Source of the DNA: Tahibacter aquaticus | GTDB lineage: Bacteria > Pseudomonadota > Gammaproteobacteria > Xanthomonadales > Rhodanobacteraceae | DNA length: 64,000 nt | Direction of reading: 5' to 3' | Assembly (NCBI RefSeq): GCF_004363655.1 | Contig: NZ_SNZH01000006.1 | Span: 62,001-126,000 of the forward strand | Shown: piece by piece, positions 50,405 through 61,056 of the stretch | How the letters are laid out: each line of letters opens with the position of its first letter | How positions within the stretch are numbered: position 1 is the stretch's first letter | Translations under genes and position numbers: made by a program | The notes under the pieces: model-generated | The model's database searches: none | What the model was told of the DNA's origin: nothing | Seen by the model: only the letters and a program-made list of their open reading frames with translations

Positions 50405-51300
50405 AGCCCCGTGACCGCCTGCGTATCGCGGTACAGAAATCCGGCCGTCTGTCGGAAGTGTCGCAAGACCTGCTCGCGCGCTGCGGCCTGAAATTCCGCC
50501 ACAGCCGCGACAAGCTGTTCTGTTTCGGCGAAAGCCTGGCCATCGATCTGCTGCTGGTGCGCGACGACGACATTCCCGGCCTGATCGCCGACGGCGTCTG
50601 CGACCTGGGCATCGTCGGGCGCAATGTGCTGGCCGAGCAGCAGGCGGCGCTGCAGTCGCGCGAAGCGGTTGTGCCGTTCCGCGAACTGCTGCCACTGGGC
50701 TTCGGCCGCTGCCGCTTGTCCATCGCAATACCGCAGGAGCTGGACTATGCCGAGCCGTCCAGCCTGCAAGGCCTGCGCATCGCCACGACGTATCCGGCGC
50801 TGACGGCGCAATGGCTGCAGCAGGCCGGCGTGACCGCCAAGGTCGTCGTGCTTTCTGGATCTGTGGAAATTGCACCAAAACTCGGCACGGCGGACGCGAT
50901 CTGCGACCTGGTCTCCAGCGGTGCCACCCTGCAGGCCAACCAGTTGCGCGAAGTGGCTGGCATTCTCGACAGCGAAGCCGTGCTGGCCGCGGCGCCTGGC
51001 CTGCCGCCGGACGAGCGCGGCGAGTTGCAGGAACTGCTGTTGCGGCGTATCGAAGGCGTGATCCAGGTGCGCGAGTCCAAGCTGGTCTTGCTGCAGACCA
51101 CGCGTGCGGCGCTGGCCGGAGTTACCCGCCTGCTGCCGCCGGGACAGCAGCCAACCGTCACCAGCATCGAAGGCAGCGCAGACGACGTTGCGCTGCAGGC
51201 CGTCTGCCACGGCGCCATTACCTGGCAGCATCTGGAAGACATGCGCCGGGCCGGCGCGCGCCACATGCTGGTTCTGCCGGTGGAGAAGATGCTCGCATGA
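50401..51300 (+). CDS. hisG: ATP phosphoribosyltransferase (long form)
   Basis: 299 residues, the long form that carries a C-terminal regulatory domain and needs no HisZ. It joins ATP and PRPP in the first, feedback-controlled step of histidine synthesis. Motifs include [12 protein letters not shown] at the start, [12 protein letters not shown], and the PRPP site [16 protein letters not shown]. The last 90 residues form the ACT-like histidine-binding domain (NVTSIEG-type sequence, [17 protein letters not shown]). The ATG overlaps the yerC-like stop and the stop codon overlaps the hisD start by four bases. Confidence 0.97.
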   Translation: MKPRDRLRIAVQKSGRLSEVSQDLLARCGLKFRHSRDKLFCFGESLAIDLLLVRDDDIPGLIADGVCDLGIVGRNVLAEQQAALQSREAVVPFRELLPLGFGRCRLSIAIPQELDYAEPSSLQGLRIATTYPALTAQWLQQAGVTAKVVVLSGSVEIAPKLGTADAICDLVSSGATLQANQLREVAGILDSEAVLAAAPGLPPDERGELQELLLRRIEGVIQVRESKLVLLQTTRAALAGVTRLLPPGQQPTVTSIEGSADDVALQAVCHGAITWQHLEDMRRAGARHMLVLPVEKMLA

Positions 51301-52607
51301 AGCGCCTGGTGTGGAACGAACTGGACGCGGCCGGCCGCGCCGCGGCACTGGCACGGCCGCTGCCTGCGCGGGCGGAAGAACTGGCGGTTGCGGTCGCACG
51401 CCTGATTGCCCAGGTGCGTGCCGATGGCGACGCGACCCTGCGTGCGCTGACGCGGCGCTACGACGGTTGCGAACTCGACGACATCGCCGTCGGCGAAGCC
51501 GAATTCGCCCAGGCCGCGGCACAGGTGCCCGCGCCGCTGCGCGAAGCGATCGCGCAGGCGCGCGAACGCATCGAGGCTTTCCACCGCGCCACCGCGCCGG
51601 GCGAGGTCAGCCTGGAAACGGCGCCCGGCGTGCGTTGCGAACGCGTGCTGCGGCCGCTGCACCGCGCTGGCCTGTATGTGCCGGCGGGCACGGCACCGCT
51701 GCCGTCGACGGTGCTGATGCTGGCGGTGCCGGCACAGATTGCCGGTTGTGAAGAAATACTCATGTGCACGCCGGCAAATGCGCAGGGGTTGTGCGATCCG
51801 GTAGTGCTGTATACGGCGCAGCTCTGCGGCGTCAGCCGCGTATTCAAGCTCGGCGGCGCCCAGGCCATCGCCGCCATGGCCTATGGCACGGCCAGCGTGC
51901 CGCGCTGCGACAAGCTGTTCGGCCCGGGCAATGCCTGGGTCACCGAGGCGAAGCGCCAGGTCGGCATGGATGCCCAGGGTGCGGCGATCGACCTGCCGGC
52001 TGGGCCGTCGGAAGTGCTGGTCATCGCCGATGCGAACGCGGACGCGGAGTTTGTCGCCGCCGATCTGCTGTCCCAGGCCGAACACGGCAGCGATTCCCAG
52101 GCACTGCTGCTGACACCTTGCGCGACGCTGCTCGATGCGGTTGCCGCGGCCGTGGAGCAGCAGCTGCAGACCTTGCCGCGGGCCGAGCTGGCGCGCGCGG
52201 CGCTGCAGTACAGCCGCCTGATCCGGGTGCCCGACTTGCCCACGGCACTGCAGATCGGCAACGACTACGCCGCCGAGCATCTTATTCTTAATGTGGACAA
52301 TGCGCGTTCCTGGCTGGGCCAGGTGCGCAATGCGGGCTCGGTATTCCTCGGCGCCTGGTCGCCGGAAGCGGTCGGCGACTATTGCAGCGGCACCAACCAC
52401 GTTCTGCCGACTTACGGCTATGCCCGCGCCTGGAGCGGCGTGTCGGTGGCAAGTTTCGTCAAACTGGTCACGGTGCAGGAACTCAGCCCCGACGGGCTGC
52501 GCCGCATCGGTCCGTGCGCGCAGATACTCGCCACGGCCGAGCAACTGCACGCGCATGAGCGCGCGGTCGGCCTGCGCCTGGAAAAACTGGCGGAGACGCC
52601 GGCATGA
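51297..52607 (+). CDS. hisD: Histidinol dehydrogenase
   Basis: 436 residues. The zinc enzyme carries out the last two steps, oxidising histidinol to histidine with two NAD+. Signatures are [30 protein letters not shown], the NAD-binding region [42 protein letters not shown] (zinc ligands Gln-His) and [14 protein letters not shown]. Length fits the family (about 430). Overlaps of four bases on both sides tie it to hisG and hisC. Confidence 0.97.
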   Translation: MKRLVWNELDAAGRAAALARPLPARAEELAVAVARLIAQVRADGDATLRALTRRYDGCELDDIAVGEAEFAQAAAQVPAPLREAIAQARERIEAFHRATAPGEVSLETAPGVRCERVLRPLHRAGLYVPAGTAPLPSTVLMLAVPAQIAGCEEILMCTPANAQGLCDPVVLYTAQLCGVSRVFKLGGAQAIAAMAYGTASVPRCDKLFGPGNAWVTEAKRQVGMDAQGAAIDLPAGPSEVLVIADANADAEFVAADLLSQAEHGSDSQALLLTPCATLLDAVAAAVEQQLQTLPRAELARAALQYSRLIRVPDLPTALQIGNDYAAEHLILNVDNARSWLGQVRNAGSVFLGAWSPEAVGDYCSGTNHVLPTYGYARAWSGVSVASFVKLVTVQELSPDGLRRIGPCAQILATAEQLHAHERAVGLRLEKLAETPA

Positions 52608-53674
52608 GCGTGCTCGACCTGGCGCGGCCGGAAATCCGCGCCCTGACGCCGTATTCCTCGGCGCGTCTCGAAGCCAGCGGCGGCGAGATTTTCCTCAATG
52701 CGAACGAATCGCCCTGGGCGCCGGCCGCCGACGCCGGCGAGGGACTGAACCGCTATCCCGACCCGCAGCCCGCCGCATTGCGCGAGCGCCTCGCGCAGCT
52801 GTACGGCGTGGCCGGCGAGCAGTTGCTGATTGGCCGCGGCAGCGACGAAGCCATCGACCTGCTGGTGCGCGCGTTCTGCCGGGCGCAGGCCGATGCGATC
52901 CTGATTTCTCCGCCAACCTTCGGCATGTACAGCGTGGCGGCGGCGATCCAGGGCGCGGCTGTGCAGGTCTGTCCGCTGCGTGCCGATTTCAGTGTCGATG
53001 TCGACCGGCTGCTGGCCGGGCTGACGCCGGCGGTGAAACTGGTATTCGTCTGCACGCCGAACAATCCCACCGGCGGTCTGCTGCCGCTGGCGGAGATAGC
53101 CCGCATGGCCACGGCCTTGCGGGGCCGCGCTCTGCTGGTTGTGGACGAGGCCTACATCGAATTCGCCGCAGCGCCCAGTGCGCAGACATTGCTGGCGCAG
53201 CATGAAAATCTCGCCGTGCTGCGTACCTTGTCCAAGGCTTATGCACTGGCTGGCGCCCGCGTCGGCGTGCTGCTGGCCGCGCCCTGCGTGATCGAATTGC
53301 TGCGGCGCATTCTGGCGCCGTATCCGCTGCCGCTGGGCAGCATCGATGCTGCACTGGCGGCAACCAGTGACGCCGGGCTGGAACAGGCAGGCGGGCGCAT
53401 CGCCATGCTGCGCAAGCAGCGCGACCTGCTGCGGCATGAACTTGGGCTGTTGCCCCAGGTGCGCGAGGTGCTGCCGTCGGCGGCGAATTTTCTTTGCGTG
53501 CGCTGGGACGATGCGGGAGCCACTTATGCGCAGCTGCGCAGCGCCGGCATCGTCGTGCGCGATGCGACGCGTTACCCCGGACTGGCCGGCTGCCTGCGCA
53601 TTTCGGTCGGCACGCCGGCAGAAAACCGCCGCCTGCTCGATGTGCTGGGCGCCTGCGGCAAGGATGCAGAATGA
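52604..53674 (+). CDS. hisC: Histidinol-phosphate aminotransferase
   Basis: 356 residues, a PLP-dependent fold-type I aminotransferase, making histidinol phosphate from imidazole acetol phosphate. Motifs: [25 protein letters not shown], the PLP-contact segment [20 protein letters not shown] and the PLP Lys in [16 protein letters not shown]. Near the C-terminus, [19 protein letters not shown] contains the substrate-carboxylate Arg. Overlaps by four bases with hisD and hisB. Confidence 0.97.
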   Translation: MSVLDLARPEIRALTPYSSARLEASGGEIFLNANESPWAPAADAGEGLNRYPDPQPAALRERLAQLYGVAGEQLLIGRGSDEAIDLLVRAFCRAQADAILISPPTFGMYSVAAAIQGAAVQVCPLRADFSVDVDRLLAGLTPAVKLVFVCTPNNPTGGLLPLAEIARMATALRGRALLVVDEAYIEFAAAPSAQTLLAQHENLAVLRTLSKAYALAGARVGVLLAAPCVIELLRRILAPYPLPLGSIDAALAATSDAGLEQAGGRIAMLRKQRDLLRHELGLLPQVREVLPSAANFLCVRWDDAGATYAQLRSAGIVVRDATRYPGLAGCLRISVGTPAENRRLLDVLGACGKDAE

Positions 53675-54768
53675 AAAAGTACCTTTTTGTCGACCGCGAC
53701 GGCACCCTGATCGAAGAGCCGGCCGACCAGCAGATCGACAGCTACGCCAAGCTGGCCCTGCTGCCGGAAGTGATCCCGGCGCTGCGCCAGTGCCAGGCGG
53801 CGGGCTACGAGCTGATCATGGTGACCAACCAGGACGGCCTGGGCACCGCCAGTTTTCCGGAAGAGCAGTTCTGGGGACCGCACCGCCTGATGCTGCAGAT
53901 TTTCGAATCGCAGGGTGTGCGTTTCGCCGATACCCTGATCGACCGAAGCTTCGCCCACGAAGGGTTGGCGACGCGCAAGCCCGGCACTGGCCTGATGCAC
54001 GGCTATCTCGCCGACGACGGCTGGAGCCGGCAGGCCTCGGCCATGGTCGGCGACCGCGACACAGACATCCAGTTCGCCGCGAATATCGGCGTACGCGGTT
54101 TTCGTCTGGGCGACGGCGAGTGGAACTGGCCCGAGATCGCGCGCACCCTGTGCAGCGCCCCGCGGCGCGCCCAGGTCGAGCGCAAGACACGGGAAACACG
54201 CATCCGCGTGCGCGTCGACCTGGACAAACCGGGCGATGCCGTCGTCGCAACCGGCCTGGGCTTCTTCGACCATATGCTCGAACAGATCGGCAAGCACGCC
54301 GGTATCGGCCTGGCGCTGGAATGCGCCGGCGATACGCATATCGACGAACACCACACCGTGGAAGACTGCGCGCTGGCGCTGGGCCAGGCGCTGCGCCAGG
54401 CCCTGGGCGACAAGCGCGGCATAGGCCGCTACGGCCAGGCACTGGAAGGCGAGGGCGAGGGCGCCGACAGCATCGTGCTGCCGATGGACGAAACGCTGGC
54501 ACGCGCGGCGCTGGATCTGTCCGGCCGGCCGTATTTCATCTTCGATGGCAGCTTTCCGCGCGAACGCGTCGGCGATCTGCCGACCGAACTGGTGCCGCAT
54601 TTTTTCCGTTCGCTCTGCGAAACCCTGGCGGCCAACCTGCACCTGGCCGTGCGGGGCGACAATGCGCATCACATGGTGGAAGCCTGCTTCAAGGCGGTGG
54701 CGCGCGCCCTGCGCCAGGCGTTGCGGCGCGACGGCGACGACTTGCCCAGCACCAAGGGCCTGCTGTGA
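53671..54768 (+). CDS. hisB: Bifunctional histidinol-phosphatase / IGP dehydratase
   Basis: 365 residues from the ATG at 53671 ([17 protein letters not shown]), which overlaps the hisC stop. The N-terminal half is a HAD-type histidinol phosphatase with nucleophile [16 protein letters not shown] and [10 protein letters not shown]. The C-terminal half is imidazoleglycerol-phosphate dehydratase with the metal-binding motifs [10 protein letters not shown] and [13 protein letters not shown]. The fused form is the enterobacterial/xanthomonad type. It catalyses steps 7 and 9 of the pathway. The stop overlaps the GTG of hisH. Confidence 0.97.
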   Translation: MKKYLFVDRDGTLIEEPADQQIDSYAKLALLPEVIPALRQCQAAGYELIMVTNQDGLGTASFPEEQFWGPHRLMLQIFESQGVRFADTLIDRSFAHEGLATRKPGTGLMHGYLADDGWSRQASAMVGDRDTDIQFAANIGVRGFRLGDGEWNWPEIARTLCSAPRRAQVERKTRETRIRVRVDLDKPGDAVVATGLGFFDHMLEQIGKHAGIGLALECAGDTHIDEHHTVEDCALALGQALRQALGDKRGIGRYGQALEGEGEGADSIVLPMDETLARAALDLSGRPYFIFDGSFPRERVGDLPTELVPHFFRSLCETLAANLHLAVRGDNAHHMVEACFKAVARALRQALRRDGDDLPSTKGLL

Positions 54769-55358
54769 GCGGCGTGGTGCTGGTCGACGGCGGTGGCACC
54801 AATATCGGTTCGGTGCGGCATGCCCTGCAGCGCCTGGGTGTGGATGCGCCACTGGTGACTGAGGCAGCGCGCATCCGCGCCGCCTCGCACGTGATCCTGC
54901 CCGGTGTCGGCGCCGCCGGCCCGGCCATGCGGCGGCTGCGCGAACTCGACCTGGTCGATACCCTGCGCGGGCTGACCCAGCCGGTACTCGGCGTCTGCCT
55001 CGGCATGCAGCTGCTGTTTCGTGCTTCCAGCGAAAGCGAGCTGCCTTGCCTCGGCCTGATCGATGCCATGGTGGAAAAGTTGACGCCGGCAGCTGGCCTG
55101 CGCATACCGCACATGGGCTGGAATGCCTTGCAGCGGGTGCGCGACCACGCCCTGCTGGCCGGTATCGAATCGGGCGAGCAGGCCTATTTCGTGCACAGCT
55201 ATGCGGCAAGCGCCGGCGCCTGGACCCTGGCCGCCTGCGACCACGGCCAGCGATTTTCTGCGATAGTGCAAAAAGATAATTTCCACGGCATGCAGTTCCA
55301 TCCGGAACGCTCTGCCGGCGTCGGTTCCCGCCTACTGAAGAATTTCCTAGCCCTGTGA
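54765..55358 (+). CDS. hisH: Imidazole glycerol phosphate synthase, glutaminase subunit
   Basis: 197 residues, starting at a GTG that overlaps the hisB stop. A class I glutamine amidotransferase: [10 protein letters not shown] forms the oxyanion region, [10 protein letters not shown] has the catalytic Cys, and [11 protein letters not shown] holds His and Glu of the triad. It releases ammonia and passes it to His[10 protein letters not shown] is the HisH-specific motif. Gene overlaps of four bases on both sides. Confidence 0.96.
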   Translation: MSGVVLVDGGGTNIGSVRHALQRLGVDAPLVTEAARIRAASHVILPGVGAAGPAMRRLRELDLVDTLRGLTQPVLGVCLGMQLLFRASSESELPCLGLIDAMVEKLTPAAGLRIPHMGWNALQRVRDHALLAGIESGEQAYFVHSYAASAGAWTLAACDHGQRFSAIVQKDNFHGMQFHPERSAGVGSRLLKNFLAL

Positions 55359-56083
55359 ACTTTACCGTCATCCCCGCCATAGACCTGCGCGCCGGCAATG
55401 TGGTCCGCCTGCGCCAGGGCGACTATTCCCAGCAGACCAGCTACCGCGTCGATCCGCTGCGCCTGGCCCAGGACTACGCCGCTGCCGGTGCAAGCTGGCT
55501 GCACGTGGTCGACCTCGACGGTGCGCGCGACGGCAGCCTGGCGAATTTCCGCCTGATCGAGGCATTGGCCGGCACCGCGCTGCAGGTACAGGCCGGTGGC
55601 GGCGTGCGCAGCGAGGACGATGTGCAGCGCCTGCTCGATGCGGGCGTGGCGCGCGTCGTGCTCGGCAGCGTGGCGATCCGCCAGCCGTTGCAGACCATGC
55701 AATGGCTGCAGCGGCTGGGCGCCGACAGGCTTTGCATTGCGCTGGACACGCGCCAGCAGGACGGCCACTGGCGCCTGCCCAGTGAAGGCTGGACCCAGAG
55801 CGAAGCGCCGACGCTGGACGAGCTGGCGCCACGCTATGCCGATGCCGGCGCGGTCCATGTGCTGTGCACCGACATTCACCGCGACGGCATGCTGGCCGGG
55901 CCAAATATTTCTTTGTATACCTATCTGCGCCAGCTGGTGCCCGGCCTGCAGATCCAGGCATCCGGCGGCGTGCGCGATGTGGCCGACCTGCACGCGCTGC
56001 GCGACTGCGGCGTGGCCGGCGCAGTGCTCGGGCGCAGCCTGCTGGAAGGCCGGCTCGATCTGACGGCCGCGCTGAAATGCTGA
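55355..56083 (+). CDS. hisA: Phosphoribosylformimino-AICAR-P isomerase
   Basis: 242 residues, starting at a GTG overlapping the hisH stop. A TIM-barrel isomerase (ProFAR to PRFAR). Catalytic Asp is in [12 protein letters not shown] near the N-terminus, the second Asp in [16 protein letters not shown]; phosphate-binding loops are GGGVRS and SGGVRD. The start overlaps hisH by four bases, and the end overlaps hisF by seven, the only junction in the operon with a different overlap. Confidence 0.96.
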   Translation: MNFTVIPAIDLRAGNVVRLRQGDYSQQTSYRVDPLRLAQDYAAAGASWLHVVDLDGARDGSLANFRLIEALAGTALQVQAGGGVRSEDDVQRLLDAGVARVVLGSVAIRQPLQTMQWLQRLGADRLCIALDTRQQDGHWRLPSEGWTQSEAPTLDELAPRYADAGAVHVLCTDIHRDGMLAGPNISLYTYLRQLVPGLQIQASGGVRDVADLHALRDCGVAGAVLGRSLLEGRLDLTAALKC

Positions 56084-56847
56084 GCCGGCGGCTGATTCCC
56101 TGTCTCGACGTGAAGGACGGCCAGGTGGTCAAGGGTGTGCGCTTTCGCGACCACGTCGTGATGGGCAGCATTGTGGAACTGGCCCTGCGCTACCGCGACG
56201 AAGGCGCCGACGAGCTGGTGTTCTACGACATTACCGCCAGCCCGCAGCAGCGCCAGGTCGAGCGAAGCTGGGTGGAGCGTGTGGCGGAAGTGATCGACAT
56301 TCCGTTCTGCGTCGCCGGCGGCATCGACAGCGTCGCCAGTGCGCGCGAGGTGCTGATGGCCGGTGCGGACAAGGTCTCGATCAATTCGCCGGCGCTGAGC
56401 CGGCCGCAACTGATCGGCGAGCTGGCCGATGCATTTGGCGTGCAATGTGTGGTGGTCGGCATCGACAGCCTGCGCGACGAAGACGGGGAATGGCGCGTGC
56501 GCCAGTTCACCGGCGATCCGGCCAAGACCCGCGCGCTCGCGCGGCGCAGCCTGGACTGGCTGGAGGAAGCCGTAGAACGCGGCGCCGGCGAGATCGTGCT
56601 CAACTGCATGGGCGCCGACGGTGTGCGCCAGGGCTACGACCTGGAACAGCTGGTCGCGGCGCGGGCGCGCTGCGCCGTGCCGCTGGTGGCGTCTGGTGGA
56701 GCCGGCATGGCGGCGCATTTCGTCGACGTGTTCCGCCACGCCGACGTGGACGCCGCGCTTGCCGCCAGCGTGTTTCATTCGGGCAGCATCGCCATTCCTG
56801 CGCTCAAGCGCGAACTCGCCGCCAACGGCGTGGCGGTGCGGCCATGA
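56077..56847 (+). CDS. hisF: Imidazole glycerol phosphate synthase, cyclase subunit
   Basis: 256 residues. The TIM-barrel subunit that accepts ammonia from HisH and forms IGP and AICAR. Signatures: [18 protein letters not shown] with catalytic Asp, [40 protein letters not shown] with the second catalytic Asp, and VASGGAG. The ATG lies seven bases inside hisA. The last codons overlap the hisI start. Confidence 0.97.
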   Translation: MLSRRLIPCLDVKDGQVVKGVRFRDHVVMGSIVELALRYRDEGADELVFYDITASPQQRQVERSWVERVAEVIDIPFCVAGGIDSVASAREVLMAGADKVSINSPALSRPQLIGELADAFGVQCVVVGIDSLRDEDGEWRVRQFTGDPAKTRALARRSLDWLEEAVERGAGEIVLNCMGADGVRQGYDLEQLVAARARCAVPLVASGGAGMAAHFVDVFRHADVDAALAASVFHSGSIAIPALKRELAANGVAVRP

Positions 56848-57470
56848 GCCCCGATACGCCGTCGCTGGACCTTGCTACGCTGGACTGGAACAAGGGCGAC
56901 AGCGGCCTGCTGCCGGCGATCGTCCAGCACAGCCGCAACGGTCAGGTGCTGATGCAGGGCTGGATGAACGCCGCCGCCTTGCAGCAGACGCTGGATTCGG
57001 GAAAAGTGACTTTTTTCAGCCGCAGCAAGCAGCGCCTGTGGACGAAGGGCGAAAGTTCGCAGCACTGGCTGCTGCTGCAGACGGTAGCTACCGACTGCGA
57101 CCGCGATTCGCTGCTGCTGCAGGCGCTGCCGCAGGGGCCGACCTGTCACCTGGGCTGCGCCAGCTGTTTCGGCGAAGCGGCGCAGTTCGATTCGGGCTTT
57201 CTCGGCCGGCTGGATGCGCTGGTAGCGCGGCGCGAGCGCGAGCGGCCGCCCGGCAGCTATACCACGCGCCTGTTCGAAGCCGGTGTGCGCCGCATCGCGC
57301 AGAAAGTAGGCGAGGAAGGCGTGGAAACGGCGCTGGCTGCCGTGGCCCAGGACGAGGCTGCGCTGGTCGGCGAGGCGGCCGACCTGTTGTTCCATCTGAC
57401 CGTATTGCTGCGCGCGCGTGGCCTTTCCCTGGCCGATGCCGTGGCAGAGCTGGAAAGACGGCAGCGTTGA
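56844..57470 (+). CDS. hisI: Bifunctional PR-AMP cyclohydrolase / PR-ATP pyrophosphatase
   Basis: 208 residues, the fused HisIE type. The N-terminal cyclohydrolase part has [27 protein letters not shown] and zinc/catalytic [10 protein letters not shown]. The C-terminal pyrophosphatase part has the MazG-like motif [13 protein letters not shown] and [13 protein letters not shown]. It carries out steps 2 and 3 of the pathway. It closes the operon; no strong terminator is seen in the 147 bases before the next gene, so readthrough into the diguanylate cyclase gene is possible. Confidence 0.97.
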   Translation: MSPDTPSLDLATLDWNKGDSGLLPAIVQHSRNGQVLMQGWMNAAALQQTLDSGKVTFFSRSKQRLWTKGESSQHWLLLQTVATDCDRDSLLLQALPQGPTCHLGCASCFGEAAQFDSGFLGRLDALVARRERERPPGSYTTRLFEAGVRRIAQKVGEEGVETALAAVAQDEAALVGEAADLLFHLTVLLRARGLSLADAVAELERRQR

Positions 57471-57617
57471 AAAACAGCAGCTGCGCTTCAGTGACGAGGG
57501 CAAAAGCGCGAATTTGGCACAGCGGCGGCCGGCGGAAATCCCCCAGCAGGCCAGTTTGCCAATGCGGCGGGCTCAGCGCCTTGCTAGACTCGGCCAAAAT
57601 CGCCAGCGAGGAGCGCC

Positions 57618-59267
57618 ATGCCGCAACTCGGTTCCAGCGACAGCGGCCACCACGGCCGCGAACGCGAGGATAGACAGCTCGCGTTGATTCACCGTGTCGC
57701 CCGCGTCGCCAGCGGGCCGGACGATCTTCGTCCAAAGCTGCAGCAGATCGTCCGCCTGCTGAAGGATCACCTGGCCTGCGAGTTCGTCGCCTGTGCTTCC
57801 GTCGATGTGCAGGCCGGGCGTTTCCGCTGCGAAGCGCTGGCAGCCGATGCGCCTGCCTCGATTCATGTGGGTTACGCCCGCGACCTGGGCAGCGGTATCG
57901 TCGGCGAGGTGGCAGTCAGTGGCGAGACCTTGTACGTCGCCGATGTGAAAACCTATCCCAACTACATAGAAACCATGCCGGGCGTGTGCTCGGAACTGTG
58001 CGTGGCGATACGTCACAACGGCCGCACCGTCGGCGTGATCAATGCCGAATCGCTGCGCACGGACGCCTTCGCCGACGACGTCGACCTGCTGGTTACCGTG
58101 GCCGAACAGGTAGCCGGGCTGTTTGCTGCCGACTGGCTCAGCCACGCGCAGCAGCAGCGTGTGGAACTGCTCGGCATGCTCAGCGAGCTTTCCCGTACCG
58201 CGATCGAGGCCGACAGCCTGGACGAAGTACTTCAACGCATTGTGCATTTTTTTCGCGAACGCTTCGCCTTCGAATCGGTTGGCGTGCTGCTGGTTGACGA
58301 CGATGCCAGCAACCTGCGCTTTTCCGCGCATGCGGGCAATTCGGTGTTTCACGGCCGCAGCGGCGGTAAATGGCCGGCCAGCCTGGGGGTCATCGGCCGC
58401 GCGTTCCGCAGCGCACAGGCGCAGTACGTGCCCGATGTGGCCGAAGATCCGGACTATGTGCTGGGCAATCCGTCGGTCGTATCCGAATACGTGATTCCGA
58501 TCCGCATGCGCAACGAATTCCTCGGCCTGCTGAACCTGGAAACGGCCGATGCGCACGCCCTGTGTCCGGCCAAGCGCGAGATGCTAGCGGCGCTCGCCGA
58601 GCAGATCGCCGGCGCCGTACACCTGGCCGTGGCCAATGCGCGCCTGCACGAGATCAACCGCGTCGTCGAGGAAAAGTCCGCCGCACTGGCGCTGGCGAAC
58701 CAGCGTCTGCGCCGGGCCAATACCCAGCTGGCCGAACTGTCGCACCGCGACGGCCTGACTGGCATCGCCAACCGCCGCCGCTTCGACGAAATGCTCGCGA
58801 CCGAATGGGGCAGGGCTCTGCGCCACGCGTATTCGCTGGCCTTGCTGATGCTGGATATCGACGACTTCAAAAGCTACAACGATGGCTACGGCCATCTGGC
58901 CGGCGACGAGGCTTTGCGCCAGGTCACCAAGGTACTGAGCAATGCGCTCGGCCGCGGCGAGGATTGCATCGCACGCTACGGCGGCGAGGAATTCGCCGTG
59001 CTGCTGCCGCATACCACCCTGGGCGAGGCGCTGCATGTTGCTGCGCACATCGGCCGTACCCTGAACCGGCTGGCCCTGCCGCATGCGCATTCGCGCGCGG
59101 CGGACATCCTCACCCTGAGCATAGGCGCTGCCGCGCTGGTGCCGCAGGGCGAACTCGATCCGCGCGTACTGGTGAACCAGGCGGACTGTGCGCTCTACCG
59201 GGCCAAGTCGCAGGGGCGCAATCGCATCGAGACCGCGCCGATCTCGCTGTCTGCCGGCGGCCGCTGA
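57618..59267 (+). CDS. GAF-GAF-GGDEF diguanylate cyclase
   Basis: 549 residues without membrane helices, so cytoplasmic. Two GAF sensory domains occupy residues of about 25-175 and 190-350 (LGSGIVGEVAVSGETLYVAD in the first, SLGVIGRAFRSAQAQYVPDV in the second). A short coiled coil (LALANQRLRRANTQLAELS) joins them to the GGDEF domain with DIDDFKSYNDGYGH and RYGGEEF. The allosteric motif RGED (RxxD) lies five residues upstream, so it should be inhibited by cyclic di-GMP. The GAF ligands are not known. It follows hisI in the same direction. Confidence 0.93.
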   Translation: MPQLGSSDSGHHGREREDRQLALIHRVARVASGPDDLRPKLQQIVRLLKDHLACEFVACASVDVQAGRFRCEALAADAPASIHVGYARDLGSGIVGEVAVSGETLYVADVKTYPNYIETMPGVCSELCVAIRHNGRTVGVINAESLRTDAFADDVDLLVTVAEQVAGLFAADWLSHAQQQRVELLGMLSELSRTAIEADSLDEVLQRIVHFFRERFAFESVGVLLVDDDASNLRFSAHAGNSVFHGRSGGKWPASLGVIGRAFRSAQAQYVPDVAEDPDYVLGNPSVVSEYVIPIRMRNEFLGLLNLETADAHALCPAKREMLAALAEQIAGAVHLAVANARLHEINRVVEEKSAALALANQRLRRANTQLAELSHRDGLTGIANRRRFDEMLATEWGRALRHAYSLALLMLDIDDFKSYNDGYGHLAGDEALRQVTKVLSNALGRGEDCIARYGGEEFAVLLPHTTLGEALHVAAHIGRTLNRLALPHAHSRAADILTLSIGAAALVPQGELDPRVLVNQADCALYRAKSQGRNRIETAPISLSAGGR

Positions 59268-59324
59268 GGGCTGGGCAGGTGTGCGTGCGCAGGTCAGAAT
59301 CGCTTTTTTCGGCGAGGCTGGTCC

Positions 59325-59984
59325 ATGCAAGAGCAACGCTATGCCGTGTCCTGGAGCGGCGGCAAGGATTCGGCCCTCAGCCTGTGGCGGCTGTGGCAGC
59401 AATCCGGACCGCCCCAGACCCTGGTCACTACCTTGTTCGACGACGGCGCGCGCACGCGCTCGCACCGGCTGCGGCCGGACGTGCTGCGGGCGCAGGCTGC
59501 GGCGATGAACCTGCGCGTGATGGAACTGGCTACCAGCCTGCCGGACTACCGGCGCAACTTCAGCGATTGCCTCGCACGGCTGCGCGACACGGACGGCATT
59601 GCCGCGGTGGCTTTCGGCGACATCGATCTGGAAGCCCATCGCAGTTGGTGCCGCAGCGTCTGCGCCGAGCTGTCGCTGGAGTGCCTGCATCCGCTGTGGG
59701 AAGCGCCGCGCGAGGCTTTGCTGGAGGAGTTCCTCGCCGCGGGCTTTGTCACCCGATTGGTGGCCGTGCAGGACGGCAAGCTCGACGCAGGCTTGCTCGG
59801 CCGCGTACTCGATACTGGCCTGATCGGCGAATTCCGCCGCGCTGGCATCGATCTGTGCGGCGAGAATGGCGAATACCACACGGTTGTCGTCGACGGCCCC
59901 TGCTTCCACCGGCCGCTGCGCCTGCGCGACGCGGGCCGCGACCACGCCGACGGTTATTCCTTTGTGGACTTTGTTCTTGAGTGA
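59325..59984 (+). CDS. Dph6-like PP-loop ATP-binding protein
   Basis: 219 residues. The PP-loop SWSGGKDSALSLWRL near the N-terminus binds ATP. The rest matches the DUF71 family related to diphthamide synthase Dph6 (CAELSLECLHPLWEAPREAL and LCGENGEYHTVVVDGP). Bacteria lack diphthamide, so the substrate here is an unknown acid activated by adenylation and probably amidated. It lies 57 bases after the cyclase gene. Its last 31 bases overlap the end of the convergent C13 peptidase gene. Confidence 0.88.
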   Translation: MQEQRYAVSWSGGKDSALSLWRLWQQSGPPQTLVTTLFDDGARTRSHRLRPDVLRAQAAAMNLRVMELATSLPDYRRNFSDCLARLRDTDGIAAVAFGDIDLEAHRSWCRSVCAELSLECLHPLWEAPREALLEEFLAAGFVTRLVAVQDGKLDAGLLGRVLDTGLIGEFRRAGIDLCGENGEYHTVVVDGPCFHRPLRLRDAGRDHADGYSFVDFVLE

Positions 59985-61054
59985 GGCGCGCCGGCCTTGC
60001 CGGCCGGTTCGAACGCCTGCGCCGGGCCAAGCACGATGCCGCGGCGCCAGTCGGCCAGCTTGGCTTCGATCAGCGGCGTGCTGGCGATCTGCGGTTCGGA
60101 ATGCTCCTGCTCGTCCCGGTCTTCCCATTCCTCGACGAGCTGGCGTGCCAGTTCGAATGCACCGCGGAAGGAGTCGGTCTGGTTCAGGCCCTCGACCAGG
60201 AAGGCCTTGCCGAAATAGGTGATGTCCGAATCGCTGCCGCAGCCGAACGAGGTGCGGTCGCCGCGCGCGGCGGTGATGACCATGCTGGTGGAATTTTTCA
60301 AACCATCGAGGAAGCCGCCGGAATAGCAGGCGGAAACGATGTTCACACGCCAGCGGAACGGGCGCGCGTTGAGCGTCTGCGACAAGTCGTCGGCGCGTAT
60401 CCAGTCCAGCGGCAGATCGCCCATGCCGACGTAGAAGTAGTGGTCCTCGTCGCCGTGGCTGGTCATGAACAGCAGCAGGATGTCTTCGTCCGGATCGAAG
60501 CGGTTGTCGCGCAGCAGGCCGTCGAGTACGAGTTCGAGATTGCTCCAGCTCGCCAGCGGGCGCTGCTGCACTGTATACGGGCTGTTCTGCAGCACGACGA
60601 TGCGGTCTTTCGCACCGTAGCGCTGCGAAAATAATTTCTCCACATATTCGGTTTCGTTGCGGAACACGTTCTCGTCGCCGTCGCCGGCAAAGGCGACGAC
60701 GTAGAGATCGGTCTTGCCCGGCGTCTGCGGCGCCAGCCGCGCCAGAGCCTCGTCGACCAGGCGGCGCTGGTCGTACAGCACGCGCTCGGCACTGTAGTCG
60801 GGCGCGTCGTCTTTTGCCCCGGCAGTCGGGTCGCGCAGGATGGGGAACCAGTCGCCCAGGGTTGCGCGTGCCTGGGCCAGGGTTTCGCCGGTCTGGTACA
60901 GCGCGCCCAGCGCGGCGTTTTGCGCTGCGGCGTCGTGCGGCACTGGCATGGGCAGGTAGAGCGGGGCCGGCGCCAGCGTGCGGGCGAGATACAGGCCCGC
61001 GCCGAGGCCGGCGAGCATGGCCAGGGCGAGGCGGCCGGTCTGGCCCCAGTGCAC
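59954..61054 (-). CDS. Membrane-anchored C13 (caspase/legumain-like) peptidase
   Basis: About 366 residues from a GTG at 61054, two bases after the mtnC stop; the frame continues upstream into mtnC. One N-terminal membrane helix (about residues 8-24) anchors a periplasmic domain. The catalytic dyad is the His in TSHGDED (about 200) and the Cys in VSACYSGGF (about 243), spaced as in clan CD peptidases. A further mark is TDLYVVAFAGDGDENVF before the dyad. These enzymes cleave after specific residues, often Asn, Asp or Arg; the target is unknown. Coupling to the methionine-salvage genes is unexpected and has no clear reason. The 3' end overlaps the convergent PP-loop gene. Confidence 0.88.
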   Translation of the reverse strand: MHWGQTGRLALAMLAGLGAGLYLARTLAPAPLYLPMPVPHDAAAQNAALGALYQTGETLAQARATLGDWFPILRDPTAGAKDDAPDYSAERVLYDQRRLVDEALARLAPQTPGKTDLYVVAFAGDGDENVFRNETEYVEKLFSQRYGAKDRIVVLQNSPYTVQQRPLASWSNLELVLDGLLRDNRFDPDEDILLLFMTSHGDEDHYFYVGMGDLPLDWIRADDLSQTLNARPFRWRVNIVSACYSGGFLDGLKNSTSMVITAARGDRTSFGCGSDSDITYFGKAFLVEGLNQTDSFRGAFELARQLVEEWEDRDEQEHSEPQIASTPLIEAKLADWRRGIVLGPAQAFEPAGKAGAPHSRTKSTKE

Positions 61055-61056
61055 GC

